A DNA stretch of 64,000 nt from Otatea glauca (Eukaryota; Streptophyta; Magnoliopsida; Poales; Poaceae): NCBI GenBank assembly GCA_036346275.1, contig CM070727.1:9601760-9665759 (forward strand). The letters run 5' to 3'. The translations under genes and the position numbers were made by a program. Below are positions 1 to 12,207 of the stretch, in pieces (position 1 is the stretch's first letter; each line of letters starts with the position of its first letter). The notes beneath the pieces are model-generated. The model ran no database searches. It worked only from the letters and a program-made list of their open reading frames with translations, and had not been told where the DNA came from.

Positions 1-545
1 GATCGTTAGCCAAGATTAGATCAACCTATGATTAAGGAGGGCAGTACTACAGAAAGTAGTACTCCAGAAACCAAACCATAGTAAACTCTTCATCTGGTTG
101 CACATTGCCGCAGATCCGATGATACACGCCCGAAGCGTGCAGTACTGCAGTCGCCTCGCTGCATCAGTGATCGGCCTGACCGTTGCAAACAAGCGAATAA
201 TTTCTATTTAATCGACCGATCAAAAGTTTACGGAGCGAATACGTAAGAAACAAATTAGTATTAAGTATTATCTGTATCTAACACTGACTCTGGAAAAAAC
301 TTAGAATAGGATATGAGACGAGTGATATCCGTTTATATCCGCTCTGATTGCACTTCGATCTACTGTCTAATGTCCTACATAAGGGTGCAAAAGATCTGAT
401 AATATCCATCTACTGAGATGTTGTGACCACAGCAATCTCGACGCAATCAAATACAAAACTCTATATGTGCAGAAGATGATCCTAATTACCCGAGTGAGAT
501 TAGTACGTGGTAAATAATGAACAATATCTAACCGTATCCGTTTGG
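1..545. other. Intergenic DNA left of the CACTA element
   Basis: I see no coding region, RNA gene or clear repeat here. The sequence is moderately AT-rich and ends in the ATT target duplication of the CACTA element. Confidence 0.5.
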
Positions 546-569
546 ATTCACTACTGTGGATCGAGCATG

Positions 570-815
570 CACAAGCGGTTCGAAACCGCTTTCAAAAGCG
601 GTTTTAGAACCGCTTGTAAGCAACCGCGAGTGATACCCCGTTGGGTATCACAAGCGGTTCCCCGAATCGCTTGTGGTTCGACATTTCCACAAGCGGTTAG
701 TGTTACCAACCGCTTGTGGAGAGGTTCTCTCCAAAAGCGGTTGGTGTTACGAACCGCTTGTGGAGAAGCTCTCTCCACAAGCGGTTGGAGTTACCAACCG
801 CTTGTGAAGAGTTTG
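570..815. repeat. Left subterminal repeat cluster of the CACTA element
   Basis: About a dozen copies of AAGCGGTT or its complement AACCGCTT lie in both orientations, often as close inverted pairs that could form small hairpins. The matching cluster is at 7045-7285. Such arrays are the usual transposase-binding regions of CACTA elements; that role is inferred here. Confidence 0.85.
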
Positions 816-1059
816 ACAGCATAGCGTTTTGATTATATTCAATATAGAATATGTTTTCAGAGGGGTTTTTGATATAGATTTTGACAATTAAAATAAATAG
901 AACTTCATGAGTTTTTTTGACACACTTAAATATATATATATTAGTCATGAGTATTCATTCAGATAATTACAGACTAAAAAATGAACAAGTTGATGAACAC
1001 ATGAAATAATAAGCCATTTTTACAAGTTTCAAAGAATAAAAGGGCGAATCTTGAGCTCA

Positions 1060-3330
1060 TTTCTTGCGTGCGTCGCTCTTTGTGCCCTTGGTCGATGTTG
1101 ATGTCAGTTCACCTGTCCTTATTTCAGGACAATCTCTCCAACCATTTGCGTGGAACTCGCCTTTGGTGGATACAATCTCGCCGACAATAAAGCCGATGAG
1201 TTGTTCTTGGATTGTCGCAACCGGTGCGGCGGGATCACGCCTTGCACATCGACGCTAATGACAAAGCGAGAGGTAAATAAATCTCTGGACATGTAATTAT
1301 TAAAGTGTAAGTACTAAGAAATTGACATGTGCACACTACCTCGGCGTTGGTTGTCGGACATCACCGTGGGTAATACTTTGCATATAGTGGCACACATAAT
1401 AGCCACATAAGTTGTTTCCACCCGTCGTTGTAGAACCTGCGATGAAATTTGAAAAGAACACGATTATTGGGATGGAAAACTGTTACGGCATATTAATATT
1501 CTTTAATACGTACTCGAGTGCTTAATTGTACATCAAATTCGTTCTCGAAATCTCCTTGTTGCTTCTTTCAAACCGCGTAATGCCCTGTGTGATGCGTTAG
1601 TATGAATGGTAATTATCGAGTTGGAATTAGCAAGGTATTTCAATATATATAATAAGGAAAACTATCGATATATATGTGCTATATACTGTTTAGGTGTCAA
1701 TGATAAATTAATATTTTTCACCGAGTCCTTTTGAGTCCCGAACAATGATCCGCCGCTATCAAGCTTGATGACAAGAAGGATCCAGTGAAACCTATTCATG
1801 TATTGCAACATATATGTAACTAGCTAGTAGTATTATAAATGCCTTGGAAAATATAAGAACGAGAGGTTGTATATATACGCACTCGAAGTTGGAGGGCGTA
1901 TATGTACGGTTTGTAGTGTCTGTCCCAAGAATGCATCGAGAATGTAATCTTCAACATCCTTTCGGTTGTATCCAAAGACGAACTCGTTAACAATCTCGGG
2001 TCGATGAAGCCCACGTTGAAGATATTCTCTTTCTACATCGTTGTATCTCCATTCGCATAGAAAGGTATAAGTTTAAGAGTTGCAATTTTATTGTACGAGG
2101 AAGCACACAGTAAAGGTATGAGCTTGACACTTACAGCACCAAGAAACTCATGAGAGACACGTTGATGAAGTCGGCATGGTAAATATTGTATAAGTTTTCA
2201 AATTCGAGCCATATGTTGTTGTCCCCGCGATAAAAATCATCTTCTTTGAAACGGAGGAACATCGTTCTTCCTTGAGCGGACTCATCATGTACCATTCGTG
2301 AAATTGCCGCATCTTGGTTGGCGATCCTTTATCTCATTTGGGTCAATCACCCCGGCCCAACCGAAATTGCCATCCGACCTTTGTTGCCATTGGGATATCA
2401 TCTGTTAATCCAAGAGTCGCACTGTGGAACCGAGTCCGCCTCCTTCAAAACCTCTCGAGGTTCTCCGATCTTGGTCTCTCTTCTTCTTCTTTTTGCCGCT
2501 ACCGACCACGCTTATTCTTCCGTAGCCTTAATTATTGTCCGCTCATAGTTGGATGGCACAGTAGCGGCTTTGCACGGCATGTCGCAAGTATTCCGCCGCT
2601 TTTGGATCGCTTGGTACCTTTGGCTCTACCTTCGTTTTGGCAAAGTGTGCAACCATACGCTTTAGTGACGCGCCACTCTCCTCCTTATTCATATCATATG
2701 CCCTCTTTGGAGGTTCCTTTACCTTGGTCGATCGGCCGACTCCGCCTTCTTGGGAGCAGTGGGAGCCTTAATTCTGATATCGAGCTTCTTCCTCGGAGGA
2801 GATGGTGGAGGCGTGGTTTTCCTTGGGGGTTCTTTTTGTTTGAGATTTGGTGGTGGAGTAGGGCTTGCGTGGAGCGGTGGAGACACAGAGCTGCTGGTGG
2901 TGGAGTAGGGCTTCGCCTGCTTTATCTTGGCGAGGCATTGCGTGGCGGTGATGTTGGAGGAGGCGGTTGCCGTGGTGGAGATGACGCGTCCATAGCATTG
3001 GAAATATGATGTACCGCTTATGCTAAAGGATGATATTGTGGAGGGCCTGCCCAAGCTTGGTCACGTCGTCGCTTCCAAAGAATATCGAGGTGAAGTTCTT
3101 CAAACCGTTCAGCACCTCCTCCACCGCGACCTTTGAGTAACCCGAGGGTATCTCGTTGCGATGGAACATCCGCCCACTCCACCGAATATGCCATGTCAGA
3201 AGCCACCTTGATGGAGAGGTTACGCGCATCAACGTAGCTCACATTGGCGGCGAACCCTTATGTCATCCACGGGATAACGGGATAGCAAGGTGTCCGCTTC
3301 AGGGGCCCCGGTGGATGCGCAGCTACTTCA
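1060..3330 (-). pseudogene. CACTA second gene with Ulp1-like (C48) cysteine protease domain, degenerate
   Basis: Read on the - strand, pieces in several frames follow the order known for the second protein of grass CACTA elements. First comes a conserved domain (about 3300-3020) with a 'NLSIKVASDMAYSVEW' segment continuing in another frame as 'GRMFHRNEIPSGYSKVAVEE', so a frameshift lies between. Then comes a proline/serine-rich linker (about 3000-2700). A 'DDFYRGDNNIWLEFENLY' segment (about 2260-2180) precedes the Ulp1-like domain. The protease signature is visible: 'HWILLVI' with its histidine codon near 1785-1787, and 'NNLCGYYVCHYMQS' with the likely catalytic cysteine at 1405-1407. Stops and shifts break the frame throughout. 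Ulp1-like domains are SUMO-protease relatives often carried by plant CACTA and Mutator-like elements; their role in transposition is not settled. Confidence 0.75.
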
Positions 3331-3479
3331 TCGCGCGGAGGGGCTGATCACGGCGTCCGGCTGATTGCTCGGGCCTAGTCCTTGAAGCTTGTTAAGGGCA
3401 ATTTGTACTTGTTGCGCAACTATGTCGCCGATGCTAGCCTGGGTTGCTCTGAGCTCTTGTTCCAATTGGTACTCTTTAC

Positions 3480-6245
3480 GTGATTCACGCCGCTTGAAGT
3501 CAGTTTGACCCATTGGCACTTAAATAGAGGGACCTTCAAAGGTCCATAGTCAAGCTCCCATATCTCTTCTATGAAATCATAATATGTATCCACCTTGCCT
3601 TTGTTGTCTTGGCCTCTACGCATAATCGCTATTTTGGTTGGTGCTCTTGTTATCCTGCGATCTGGTGTAAAATGTGTAACTATTTATCTCGTACCCCATG
3701 AATGTCACGATTTCACTATATGGTCCCCGAGCCAAGCGTTGTAACTATTCATGGTCTGACCCTTTCAAAAGGATGTACTTTTGTAACCAAGCGCCGAAAG
3801 AATCCATGTGCTTCAGTGTTATCCAATCCTCAGATCTCCTCGGGAAATCGCGGCGTAGAATACTCTTGTGCTCAAGGACATACGGGGCCATTATAGTTGA
3901 TTGTTTCAAAACCGTGAAATGTGCTTGCTTAAATGTAAGAAGATCATTGCATGCAATTGCTTTCCTTCCTAGTGTCCCTTTTCCGTAGCCTCCCTTATGG
4001 CGTGATATAGGACGCCGATCGGGTTTAGATCATTAATGTAATCCACACAAAACTCAATCACCTCCTCCGTCCCATAACCCCGGCAATGCATCCTTAGGAC
4101 GAGAACGGTTACGAACATACTTCTTTAGCACACTCATGTACCTCTCGAAGGGAACATATTGTGTAGATACACGGTCCAAGGATACCTATCTCTTTGACAA
4201 GGTGAACAAAGTGAGATGAACCATAATATCAAAGAATGCAAGAGGAAAGACCATCTCAAGACTAACCAAACTTTGTACCACGTCATCCTCGCAGCTTACT
4301 TAGTTTATCCGGTCGATGACCTTCGTGAAATCGCGTTGAAAAAGAACACAACTTTGTGATTGTCCTCGTACTCCACTCTGGCAAGATGCCTCTCACACCA
4401 TCGCGAGCAATCGTGTCATTAACACAAGACAGTCATGGGATTTCATGTGTACGATTTTATTTTCTTTCGTGTTTACGAGTCTCTTTACATTCGAGGAGTA
4501 TCCGGAAGGGACCTTCACACTATCCAGGAACTCTATCACGCTTTTTTTCTCTTCTTTGCTTAGAGTGTAGCTCGCAGGATGTAGGTAATGTTGTCATTTC
4601 TCTCTCTTTTCGGGATGTAGGTCGTTCCTCAGTTCCAAGAGTTTAAGGTCCTTCCGAGCTTGCAGTGTATCTTTCGATTTTTCGTACATATCTATGTAGC
4701 CTAGCAGGTTCAAGCAGACATTATTCGTGATGTGCATGAAGTCAAGTGAGTGACGAACCTCCATGACTTTCCAATAAGGCAAGTCCCAAAATATTGACTT
4801 CTTCTTCCACATGGGTGCATGACCATCCTCATTCTACACATGTTTGCTTCCAGGACCCTTTCCAAATACTACTTTCAAATCCTTTACCATAGCAAACTCA
4901 CGTGGCCCACTACGATGCTGAGGCCTTGCACGAAGGTCCGGTTGCCCGTTAAATTTCCTGCCTTCCTTCCGCAACGGGTGACTCGTACGAAGAAACCTAC
5001 GGTGACCCATGTACACAACCTTCCGAGAGTTTTTCAGGTACATGCCGTCTGCTTCGCCTAAGCAATCGGATGCGTGCTCTATATCCTTTGATAGTTAGGC
5101 CGACATGTGTTACCGAGAGCAAAGCGATCGTTGATTGTTACAAATAACAATGCATGTAGGGTGAAATACTCCCTTTGTACTCATCCCATACCCTTGCACC
5201 ATCGTCCCATAACGTCACAAGATCTTCAACCAATGGTTTCGGTAGACATCGATGTCATTTTCGGGTTGCTTGGGGCCTTGGATCAACAACGGCATCATGA
5301 TGTACTTTCGCTTCATGCACGACCATGGAGGAATGTTATAGATACATAGTGTAATGTGCCGTGCTATGGTCGCTCAATTCTCCGAAAGGATTCATTCCAT
5401 CGGTACTCAACCCAAACCTTATGTTTTCACCTCATCCGCAAAGACCGGCACGTCCGGCCGACTTTCCTCCACCGTGAGCCATCCGCAGGTGTCTAAGCAT
5501 CCCGCCGTCCTTACGCTCTTCTTTGTGCCAACGCATCATCCGAGCATGCGCTTTGTTAGCAAACATACGCTTCAATCGGGGATCACGGAAAATACCACAA
5601 CACTTTAGCCGGAGGTCTCTTCTTCTTACACTCCCCATCTATTTCACGGATCGCCACGCTTCACCTTATACCGTGATTCTCTCGCACACTGGACAAACAT
5701 CCAAATCGGCATACTCATTACGATACAGATACAATCATTAGGACATCCGTGTATCTTACGTATTTCCAATCCCAAAGGATGACGACTTGCTTGGCTTCAT
5801 ACGTAGATTCGCAAAGTGTTATCTTCAAAGCAACTTCTTTACGAGTGATAACACCTCATCGAATCCCTTATCCGACACACCATTTCTAGCCTTCCATTGC
5901 ATGAGTTCCAGTGTGGTACGCAGCTTTTTGCGCCTTGCCTACGTTTGGGTACAAAGGAGTTCGTGGTCCTCTAACATGCACGGAACTTCTCGAATCGTCT
6001 TTCATTTGTGTAGTCTCCTCTCCATCACGCAAAGATCTGGTCTAGCTCATCATCACCAAAGTTACCAAGTGTTTCTTCCACGAACAAGATTGCGTGTCGT
6101 CCGGATATCGTTGAATCCATCTTCCTCTTCCTCGCCTTCTTCATCGCCTTCCTGGCTAATCACCTCAACTTCGCCATGGTTGGTCCAACAGTATAGTTTG
6201 GCATGAAACCTCTCATGATCAAGTGGTTCATAACTTGCCATCGCT
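3480..6245 (-). pseudogene. TNP2-like CACTA transposase, degenerate
   Basis: On the - strand the conserved order of the TNP2/En-Spm transposase can be followed. An N-terminal stretch 'HERFHAKLYCWTNHGEVEV' ends near 6150 and is followed by an acidic run. 'DPRLKRMFANKAHARMMRWH' lies near 5590-5530. 'KVVYMGHRRFLRTSHPLRKE' lies near 5020-4960, and 'HSLDFMHITNNVCLNLLG' near 4750-4695. The C-terminal 'YYDFIEEIWELDYGPLKVPL' lies near 3590-3530. These match the transposase core and its C-terminal domains in plant CACTA elements. Stop codons and frameshifts separate the blocks, so no intact protein is encoded. The gene runs towards the second, Ulp1-like gene on the same strand. Confidence 0.8.
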
Positions 6246-7044
6246 GGAGTGCTCCTTCTCGTTCTTGCAATCTACACACGGACAACATATGAAGTCGCTC
6301 GAGGCAAGAATGCAACCGCGATCGAGAAAAGCCTACACGCCATCAATGAACTCTCTCGAGTGACGGTCCGCATTGTACATCTATTGCCGATTCATCTATA
6401 CCAAGTTATAATTTCATTAAAAATTATAACAAATTCCGTTAGAAAAATTATAACCTAACTTAAATTTCGTAACATTTAAACCCAACAAAAAAAAAAACTC
6501 CACCTACACCGTCATCCAATTAAAGACCTACCTTTCTAATTATTTTGTATCCCTTCCTACCTTTGTAATTATTTTTTATCCTTCTACACGTTTTTCTATT
6601 TTATTTCATACACCAATAATTACTTCCTTGCAATGTTGTACCTAGATCTCTCCCAATATTGTGATATTTAAGATTCTAAAGCTAACAACCACCTAGATCT
6701 AAAGCTTCCAATCACCTTTACCTTGTAATGTCATATTTTGAACTAGATCTCCACCCTACATCTTCATACAACAACAAAACAAAGCACGAAAAACAAATTT
6801 TCGATAATGCTTAAAAAGTTCAAGATTTCTCCACATCCATTGAAAAAAATAGCAATATCTAGGTGAGAAGGATGTTCACATGATGTTACTAACTTTGAAA
6901 CACTTAATTTGGAGCTAATCACCTCCAATTAAAAATTTGGACAGCACCTCCCAAGAACAGTAGCTTGGTCGGCCTTCTCTGCTCGATCGTATTCGCACCT
7001 CACGACGTATGGAGGAAGAAGGGTTTAAATGCGTTGGCGGAGGA

Positions 7045-7285
7045 GGGCTTCGAAGCGGTTTGAGATACGAACCGCTTACGGTTGCGTTCTAGAAGCGGTT
7101 CTTTTCTCAAACCGCTCAAAATCAGCGGTTTGAGAAAAGAACCGCTCTAAAACGCAACCTTCAGAAGCGGTTCGTGTCTCAAACCGCTTCTGGAAGCCCT
7201 CTCCGGACCGTTGCCAACGAACCGCTTCTGGTGCGAAGATCACAACGGGTTCGCACCAAACCGCTTCTAATAGGTCGGTTGTGAT
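7045..7285. repeat. Right subterminal repeat cluster of the CACTA element
   Basis: The same AAGCGGTT/AACCGCTT octamers as at the left end are clustered here in both orientations, immediately inside the right terminus. Spacing is irregular. Confidence 0.85.
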
Positions 7286-7307
7286 GCCTAGTTCTGTAGT
7301 AGTGATT

Positions 7308-7659
7308 GTACTTTTAGTGTTATTGCGCTTTATTCTCCCGTGCTCAACTCATGCGCACTATCCTGCGTTGGCACGTCTTTCATGTTCATAGAATCATAGT
7401 TCACAAGATCGGTCCACTAGGATTGTGCCATGCAAGCACCATGTGGGGAGCTTTAGGGAATAAATTGGTCCTTGGGGGTGGGATCTGGAACTACATTGAA
7501 TTGTGGGTTGATTTTGGACAAACTTTGAGATATGGGTGGGTTTTTTGACAAACTCCTCACTTGCAGATGCGTTTTTGCAAAAGTCCCCTAAATAAAAGTA
7601 GTTTGCATTATTGTGCCAATTTTTACTTGTTTCATCGAATAGGTTAGTTGTTAACGACG
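7308..7659. other. Intergenic DNA between CACTA element and MITE
   Basis: No coding region or repeat is recognised. Two short open frames here look like chance frames. Confidence 0.4.
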
Positions 7660-7661
7660 TA

Positions 7662-7911
7662 CTCCATCGATTCGCAAAAGAATGTCCATTTGAGTACGTA
7701 CAATTAAAATTTCTAAACATTGATTGCCCATATCTTTTTAATATTTGAATTGAACATATGAAAATGATATGTATAAATTCGTCTTGAAAAAAGTCTTTTA
7801 TAATAACATAATTTCATTATGTTTTTATAAATCTATCACAACAGATGTTAATTGTCAATGTTTTTTGTGAAGATTATGTCAATATCCTTTTTTTTTGACC
7901 GGAGGAGGTAG
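7662..7911. mobile_element. Stowaway-like (Tc1/mariner) MITE, probable
   Basis: The left end starts CTCCATCGATTCG directly after a TA. The right end reads GACCGGAGGAGGTAG followed by TA, which resembles the CTCCCTCCGTC-type terminus of Stowaway elements. The interior is AT-rich and non-coding. The inverted repeats match imperfectly and the exact right border could shift by 3 bp, so the family assignment is tentative. Confidence 0.45.
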
Positions 7912-8182
7912 TAAAGAACCCTAGCTGTAAGTAGTACATGCAATCTAGTTAAGCAATGACTAACGAGAGATGGCTCAAGTCCCCCACTGACACACCTACA
8001 CACCTACCGCACGTCGATTGGATTCTACACGCAAAGAGCCATCGACAGGAAAGGAGGACTAAGGCTCGCGTCGGTCGAACGATGGTGATCGGACGGCTCT
8101 TACGCGAAGGAAGGGTCTGTTCGCGATTTTTGAATTTTGAAGAGTTTTTTTGAAAAAAAATCCAACGTGACTGTGTTGCAAT

Positions 8183-8276
8183 GAATTTTTTAAATAATAT
8201 TATTTTAATAAACATAAATAATATGCCAAAAAAATAGCACTTTTGCCCACTTGTCGCATTTTGAACTTGTGACAGA
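8183..8276. repeat. Left terminal inverted repeat of the Mutator-like element
   Basis: This stretch pairs with the reverse complement of about 13033-13144. The longest uninterrupted match covers the AATAATATGCCAAAAAAATA block and continues with few differences into the TGTCGCATTTTGAA segment. Confidence 0.8.
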
Positions 8277-8559
8277 GAACGCTACATGTCTATGTCGCAA
8301 TTCCAAATTGCGACAGAGACTGTAAAAAAACGGTCGCGCGGCCTCAGGCCTCATTTTCACCGATAACAACCGAGCTCACTCGTTCGTCGGAGAAAAGAGG
8401 GGAGAGGCGCGCCAGAGAAAGGAGAGAGGAGTGGAGGAGAGGAGGAAGAAGAGGAGAGGAAGAGGAGGAGGAAGACGAGGGAGGAGCTCGCATTCGTCGA
8501 GATTTGCGGTAAATTTTTTCGCTGTTTTAATTTTCCAATTTAGTGACCAAATAATAGTT

Positions 8560-8705
8560 TTGTAGACTCGCAATAATGTAGGTTGGTAAGTACTTAATTC
8601 CGTAGACTCGCAAAATTTTTGTAGACTCACAATATTTAGATAGACTCGCAATATTTTTGTACACTCGCAATAATAGTTTTGTAGACTCGCAATATTTAGA
8701 TAGAC
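8560..8705. repeat. Minisatellite of TAGACTCGCAATA units
   Basis: About six copies of a unit of roughly 19-20 bp built on GTAGACTCGCAATATTT occur back to back with small changes. The array lies inside the Mutator-like element, upstream of the plant-mobile-domain pseudogene, in what would be its 5' UTR or first intron. Confidence 0.7.
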
Positions 8706-9555
8706 GATTTAGTGATTCCCAGCCGAAGTCGCTTAGCAGGCATGAGTGCCGCCGTGAGGCCTTGCTGTTGCCGAAGGTGCGGAGCAACGAGGCCGATACG
8801 GTGATCGCAGCGGCGAGCTCGAGGGCGTTGGATTTTAGACCCTACAAACCTAACGGCAAGACTCGCAATAGTTTCTTTAAATTTACCATTCCCAACGTAC
8901 AACATACGTAGTGAAAATCCGACGTATGTCCGCCATTCTCACCCAAAGCCGAACTGATACTCCAAAGACAACCGAGTCATTTGTTTTCCACTTTGTGAAA
9001 AGATTAATCTGATTCGTTCGTAAACCCTACCAACTAGCGAATATTTTTCGAAGTGGGGGATTAGAGTGGAGGACCCAGGATTTGTAGGATGGGCGTTCGA
9101 AATAGCAAGATATTATTCAATAGAAACATTAAAGGTCCACAATAGCAAAAATCAAGTGTAGATTGTTCCTGCTAGAGACAAACATGTAAAATAATTGAGA
9201 CAATTACACTACGGAGAAATGGTTCCGCAGATGGGTGCACAAGAGGTGAAACTTAGTATTTTTTTCTTTGATTTAATTTAAAATTTAGTGACCAAATAAA
9301 ATTCATGAATGTTTTGATAGGTATGGACGAACGAGTAGAATTTAAAATACACTACGGAGAAGGGGTTCCGCAACTGGTGCATAAGGGGTGGAACTTAGTC
9401 ACTTTCCAAGTGTCATGGCTGGCCTGTCACGTGCTGGTGAGCGTTCGTGGGGTACGGTTAACAGGTGGTTGTACCACATGTTCTCGTTGGATAGTAAATT
9501 GCATGACCTCAAGCTGCACGGAGTATGATCTCGGAGACAGGATTGCACGTACTAG

Positions 9556-10880
9556 GGGTTAGTAGAACTGAAGGGGCCGAAGTACGCCAGGTCGATCGCA
9601 GACGCCAACATTGAGGGCATCCCGCAGCTAGCGTGGGGACCAGCTGTACTGGCCGCTACGTATCGGGGTCTTTGTGACGGTTCTCTTCGCGTGGGGGACT
9701 GGTCCATCCTCACGAGGTGTCCTCTACTTCTTCAGTTTTGGTCTTTCGAGAGGTTCTAGATCGATTGGCCGCAGATGGATTTGGAACCCTACGGACCGGG
9801 CTTCTATGGTGCCCCGGGGATGACGTCGATTGTCCTACCATGGGGACGTTGTGGTGTCGCCGACGGGTTAGGAAACTGACCTTTGCCTACAATTATGCAA
9901 TAGTTTTGAAATTTTTCGTCTAACTTTGGATTATTCCTTTTCTTTGCAGCTGATTTTCACGCCTGTCACGTCACAAGCTTCGTACCCCGAGTACGTAGCA
10001 ATGTTCGATCAGCTGACGGATGATCACGTCATCTGGCGTCCTTACCTCCCGGAGCTGGTAGATGCTCGAGCACCTCATGGCATCTCCCTGTAGTGCACCC
10101 GTGATGCCGCCTTCTGGTTGACATGACACCACCTCATGTTCGACGTGTACGTGGAGACGTACGCCGTGCACCATGTCATGAGGCAGTTCGGCCTCTATCA
10201 GGTCTTCCCCGTCCCCACTGGTGAGGTCATACCACCTGCCGTGCACACGTGAGTGCTCTTGTACGTCAATTCCAATTACATTATTTTTTGCGATGTTCGT
10301 GCTATTAACGTCATTGCTTTTTTTGTCATGCAGGATTACACGGAAGGGTTTTGTTGGTAGCACGAGTTGGGCGACACGTATGTTGCCTCATGCTCAGTGG
10401 GCGTAGGCGTTGGCGGACGTTCATGAGGAGGTTGCCCCGTACGACCCCGGCACATACGACGAGTACATCCGGTGTTCAGTCCGCATACATGCGTTCGCGT
10501 TGTGCGTGTCGTTGACTCACCTCCGAGGCACGTTCCCTCCACAGCGGGCACCTACCCCACGCAGACGGACTCGGTATTTCATTGCTCGGTTAGTACTTCT
10601 TTCATATGCCATACATCGTGTCATTACTGCAATTTTACGAACTAACTAGCCTTTCAATGTGTGCGCAGAGCGACCTTGGCAAGGAGATCATGGAGGAGGC
10701 GGACACACTACTGGCACGAGTAGGCCAGACGGACAGGCTGGAGGTCATGTTGACTTCTTGAGAGGGGCGTTGCAGCGTGTACGCTAGAGGGTGGCTTGCA
10801 TCGTCCAGCTTACACCCTGCAGGAGGCCTCGAGACGACGACGCCCTGCAGGTTCACGGACGTGCCTCAACTGTACGAGTC
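9556..10880 (+). pseudogene. Plant mobile domain (PMD, MAIN-like) gene, broken by stops
   Basis: The translation shows the hallmark order of the plant mobile domain found in MAIN/MAIL-type proteins and in transposable elements. 'IADANIEGIPQLAWGPAVLA' (about 9597-9656) is followed by 'CPLLLQFWSFERF', 'MDLEPYGPGFYGAPGDDV', 'TMGTLWCRRRVRK', 'YPEYVAMFDQLTDDHVIWRP' (near 9980-10040), and 'YAVHHVMRQFGLYQVFP' (near 10160-10210). Intron borders look intact: acceptor near 9949, donor near 10249, acceptor near 10334, donor near 10588, acceptor near 10669. In-frame stops interrupt several exons (for example after 'SFERF', and after 'HGISL'), so the copy is dead. The domain's biochemical role is not established; Arabidopsis members affect genome stability and transposon silencing. 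The normal N-terminal part is not clear upstream. Confidence 0.75.
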
Positions 10881-11423
10881 TATGATGCTTTATTTCCTCA
10901 GATTATATAAAATTGAGCTATGGTATTTTGTTTTCATAAGTAATGTTCTATTATGGTATGATCACTTAAGAATTTTGTGGAGTCCGTAAAATAACATGTT
11001 TAGATGAATAATAGCCCCGAAACACCCTTCGACATATGTACTACAAGCGCAGATTCCAAAACACTTAAACCTTTCATGGAGACGACAACCATGCAACAGC
11101 TTTTCCAGCGCAATTAGCCAACTGACGAGCCCAATACTTTCAACTTTTCTAGGTCGATTTGACAACACTCTACCTATAGCTTCCTCAGGCCGATTTGACC
11201 ACATGCTGGCAGACCTCTACTTTCTCTCATACAGGCTTTGTCATACACGCTGGCACAATTCGAAGTGACCATTCACTGCCTACTTTTGTCAGTACTGATA
11301 CTTTGCATGCATAACTGTCTTTTCTGCCCGACTTGACTACATACTCCGGCGTTGTTTTGCTATTCGTCTGTATGTTTCAATGTTACCTTCCAACACTTAG
11401 TCCATACACCACTCCATCGAGTC

Positions 11424-11429
11424 TATAAA
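11424..11429 (+). promoter_or_regulatory. TATA box of the Myb/SANT-like gene
   Basis: TATAAA lies 50 bp upstream of the start codon at 11479, a normal plant core-promoter distance with a very short leader. Confidence 0.6.
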
Positions 11430-11478
11430 GGCCAAATCACAGGCACACATCTACAGCTCCCACTCACACTTCTTCAGC

Positions 11479-12207
11479 ATGGCTGGATCCTCTAGAAGAG
11501 CATTTTTGTGGACACCTGATATGAGCAGCGTAGCTCTTAATCACACGTTGAAGGTTACGCGTGGTGCGAAGGATGATCCATTGAAGGAGGAGAACCTAAG
11601 TAAAATAGTGTCCAAATTGCAAGACCTTGTGACTGCCGACGATCTTAAGGCGCACTTGCAATGGTGGCGCCAAAGGTATTTCAGGGTGTGTGAACTAGAC
11701 GACCACCCTTCTGCTACATGTTTCTCTACAAGATCTTACATGGTACTGATGCTGCCTGATCGGTATGAAGATCATATTAAGGTTAGTTATTTCATATTTG
11801 TTCACCTTACTAATCTTTTTACCATTATACATAAATTCACTACTTCGTATGCTCGTCTTGTGTGTTAGTTATTCCCAGAGGATGAAGAGTTACTGAACAA
11901 AGATATCCCAGAATTCTTAGCAATGTATATGCTCTTCGACGGGGGTGTGATGCCTGATTCGCGCAGAAGATACAAAAGCGGATTTAACTGGAGGGGTAGA
12001 GATCGACACAGTACTGCAGCAGTAAGTTCAAGAGGACGTTCAACCATCACTGGAGGGGGGCTTGCTCCTAACTATGCAAATGATGATGACGATGACGATC
12101 GTATCACCTCCACCTCGACGTTCAAGCAATATCGGAAGAGGCCGTTCAAGCACAACTACAGTAGTCCGTTCAAAAAACAATGTAAGAGGACGTTCAACCA
12201 CCACTAG
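11479..12207 (+). CDS. Myb/SANT-like domain protein of the Mutator-like element (two exons)
   Basis: Exons 11479-11781 and 11869-12207 join in phase 0 across a GT/AG intron and give 213 residues. The N-terminal half fits the plant Myb/SANT-like fold seen in transposon-associated proteins. 'FLWTPDMSSVALNHTL' (about residues 9-24) opens the domain. A helix-rich middle contains 'LKAHLQWWRQRYFRV', and the end 'YEDHIKLFPEDEELLNKDIP' is followed by an aromatic/acidic segment. That C-terminal pattern (W/Y-x2-HI-x2-P-x-A/E then N-K) is typical of the family. The second half is basic (RGR, RSRR runs) followed by a six-aspartate tract. It is likely a DNA-binding accessory protein of the element, not a host gene. 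After the aspartates the frame probably slipped: the neighbouring frame (to 12415) carries a second copy of the RGRST...DDDDDD block and a proline-rich tail. The gene has its own TATA box and lies downstream of the PMD pseudogene on the same strand. Confidence 0.6.

Larger units (their letters stand above)
549..7304 (-). mobile_element. CACTA (En/Spm) DNA transposon, complete ends, decayed genes
   Basis: The left end reads CACTACTGTGGATCGAGC. The right end, read on the other strand, is CACTACTACAGAACTAGGC, so the terminal inverted repeats share the CACTACT tip. A 3-bp duplication, ATT, sits at 546-548 and 7305-7307, as expected for this superfamily. Both subterminal regions (about 570-815 and 7045-7285) are packed with direct and inverted copies of the octamer AAGCGGTT/AACCGCTT. 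Such clusters are where the element's own DNA-binding protein binds in known CACTA elements. The interior carries TNP2-type transposase remnants and a second gene with a Ulp1-like protease domain, both on the - strand and both broken. The element is about 6.76 kb and looks non-autonomous now. Confidence 0.92.

Noticed and set aside
2314..3009. 231-residue + strand frame in the CACTA element
   Set aside because: It is opposite the - strand proline-rich linker and Ulp1-like gene remnants, which match known CACTA proteins. The + strand product matches nothing.
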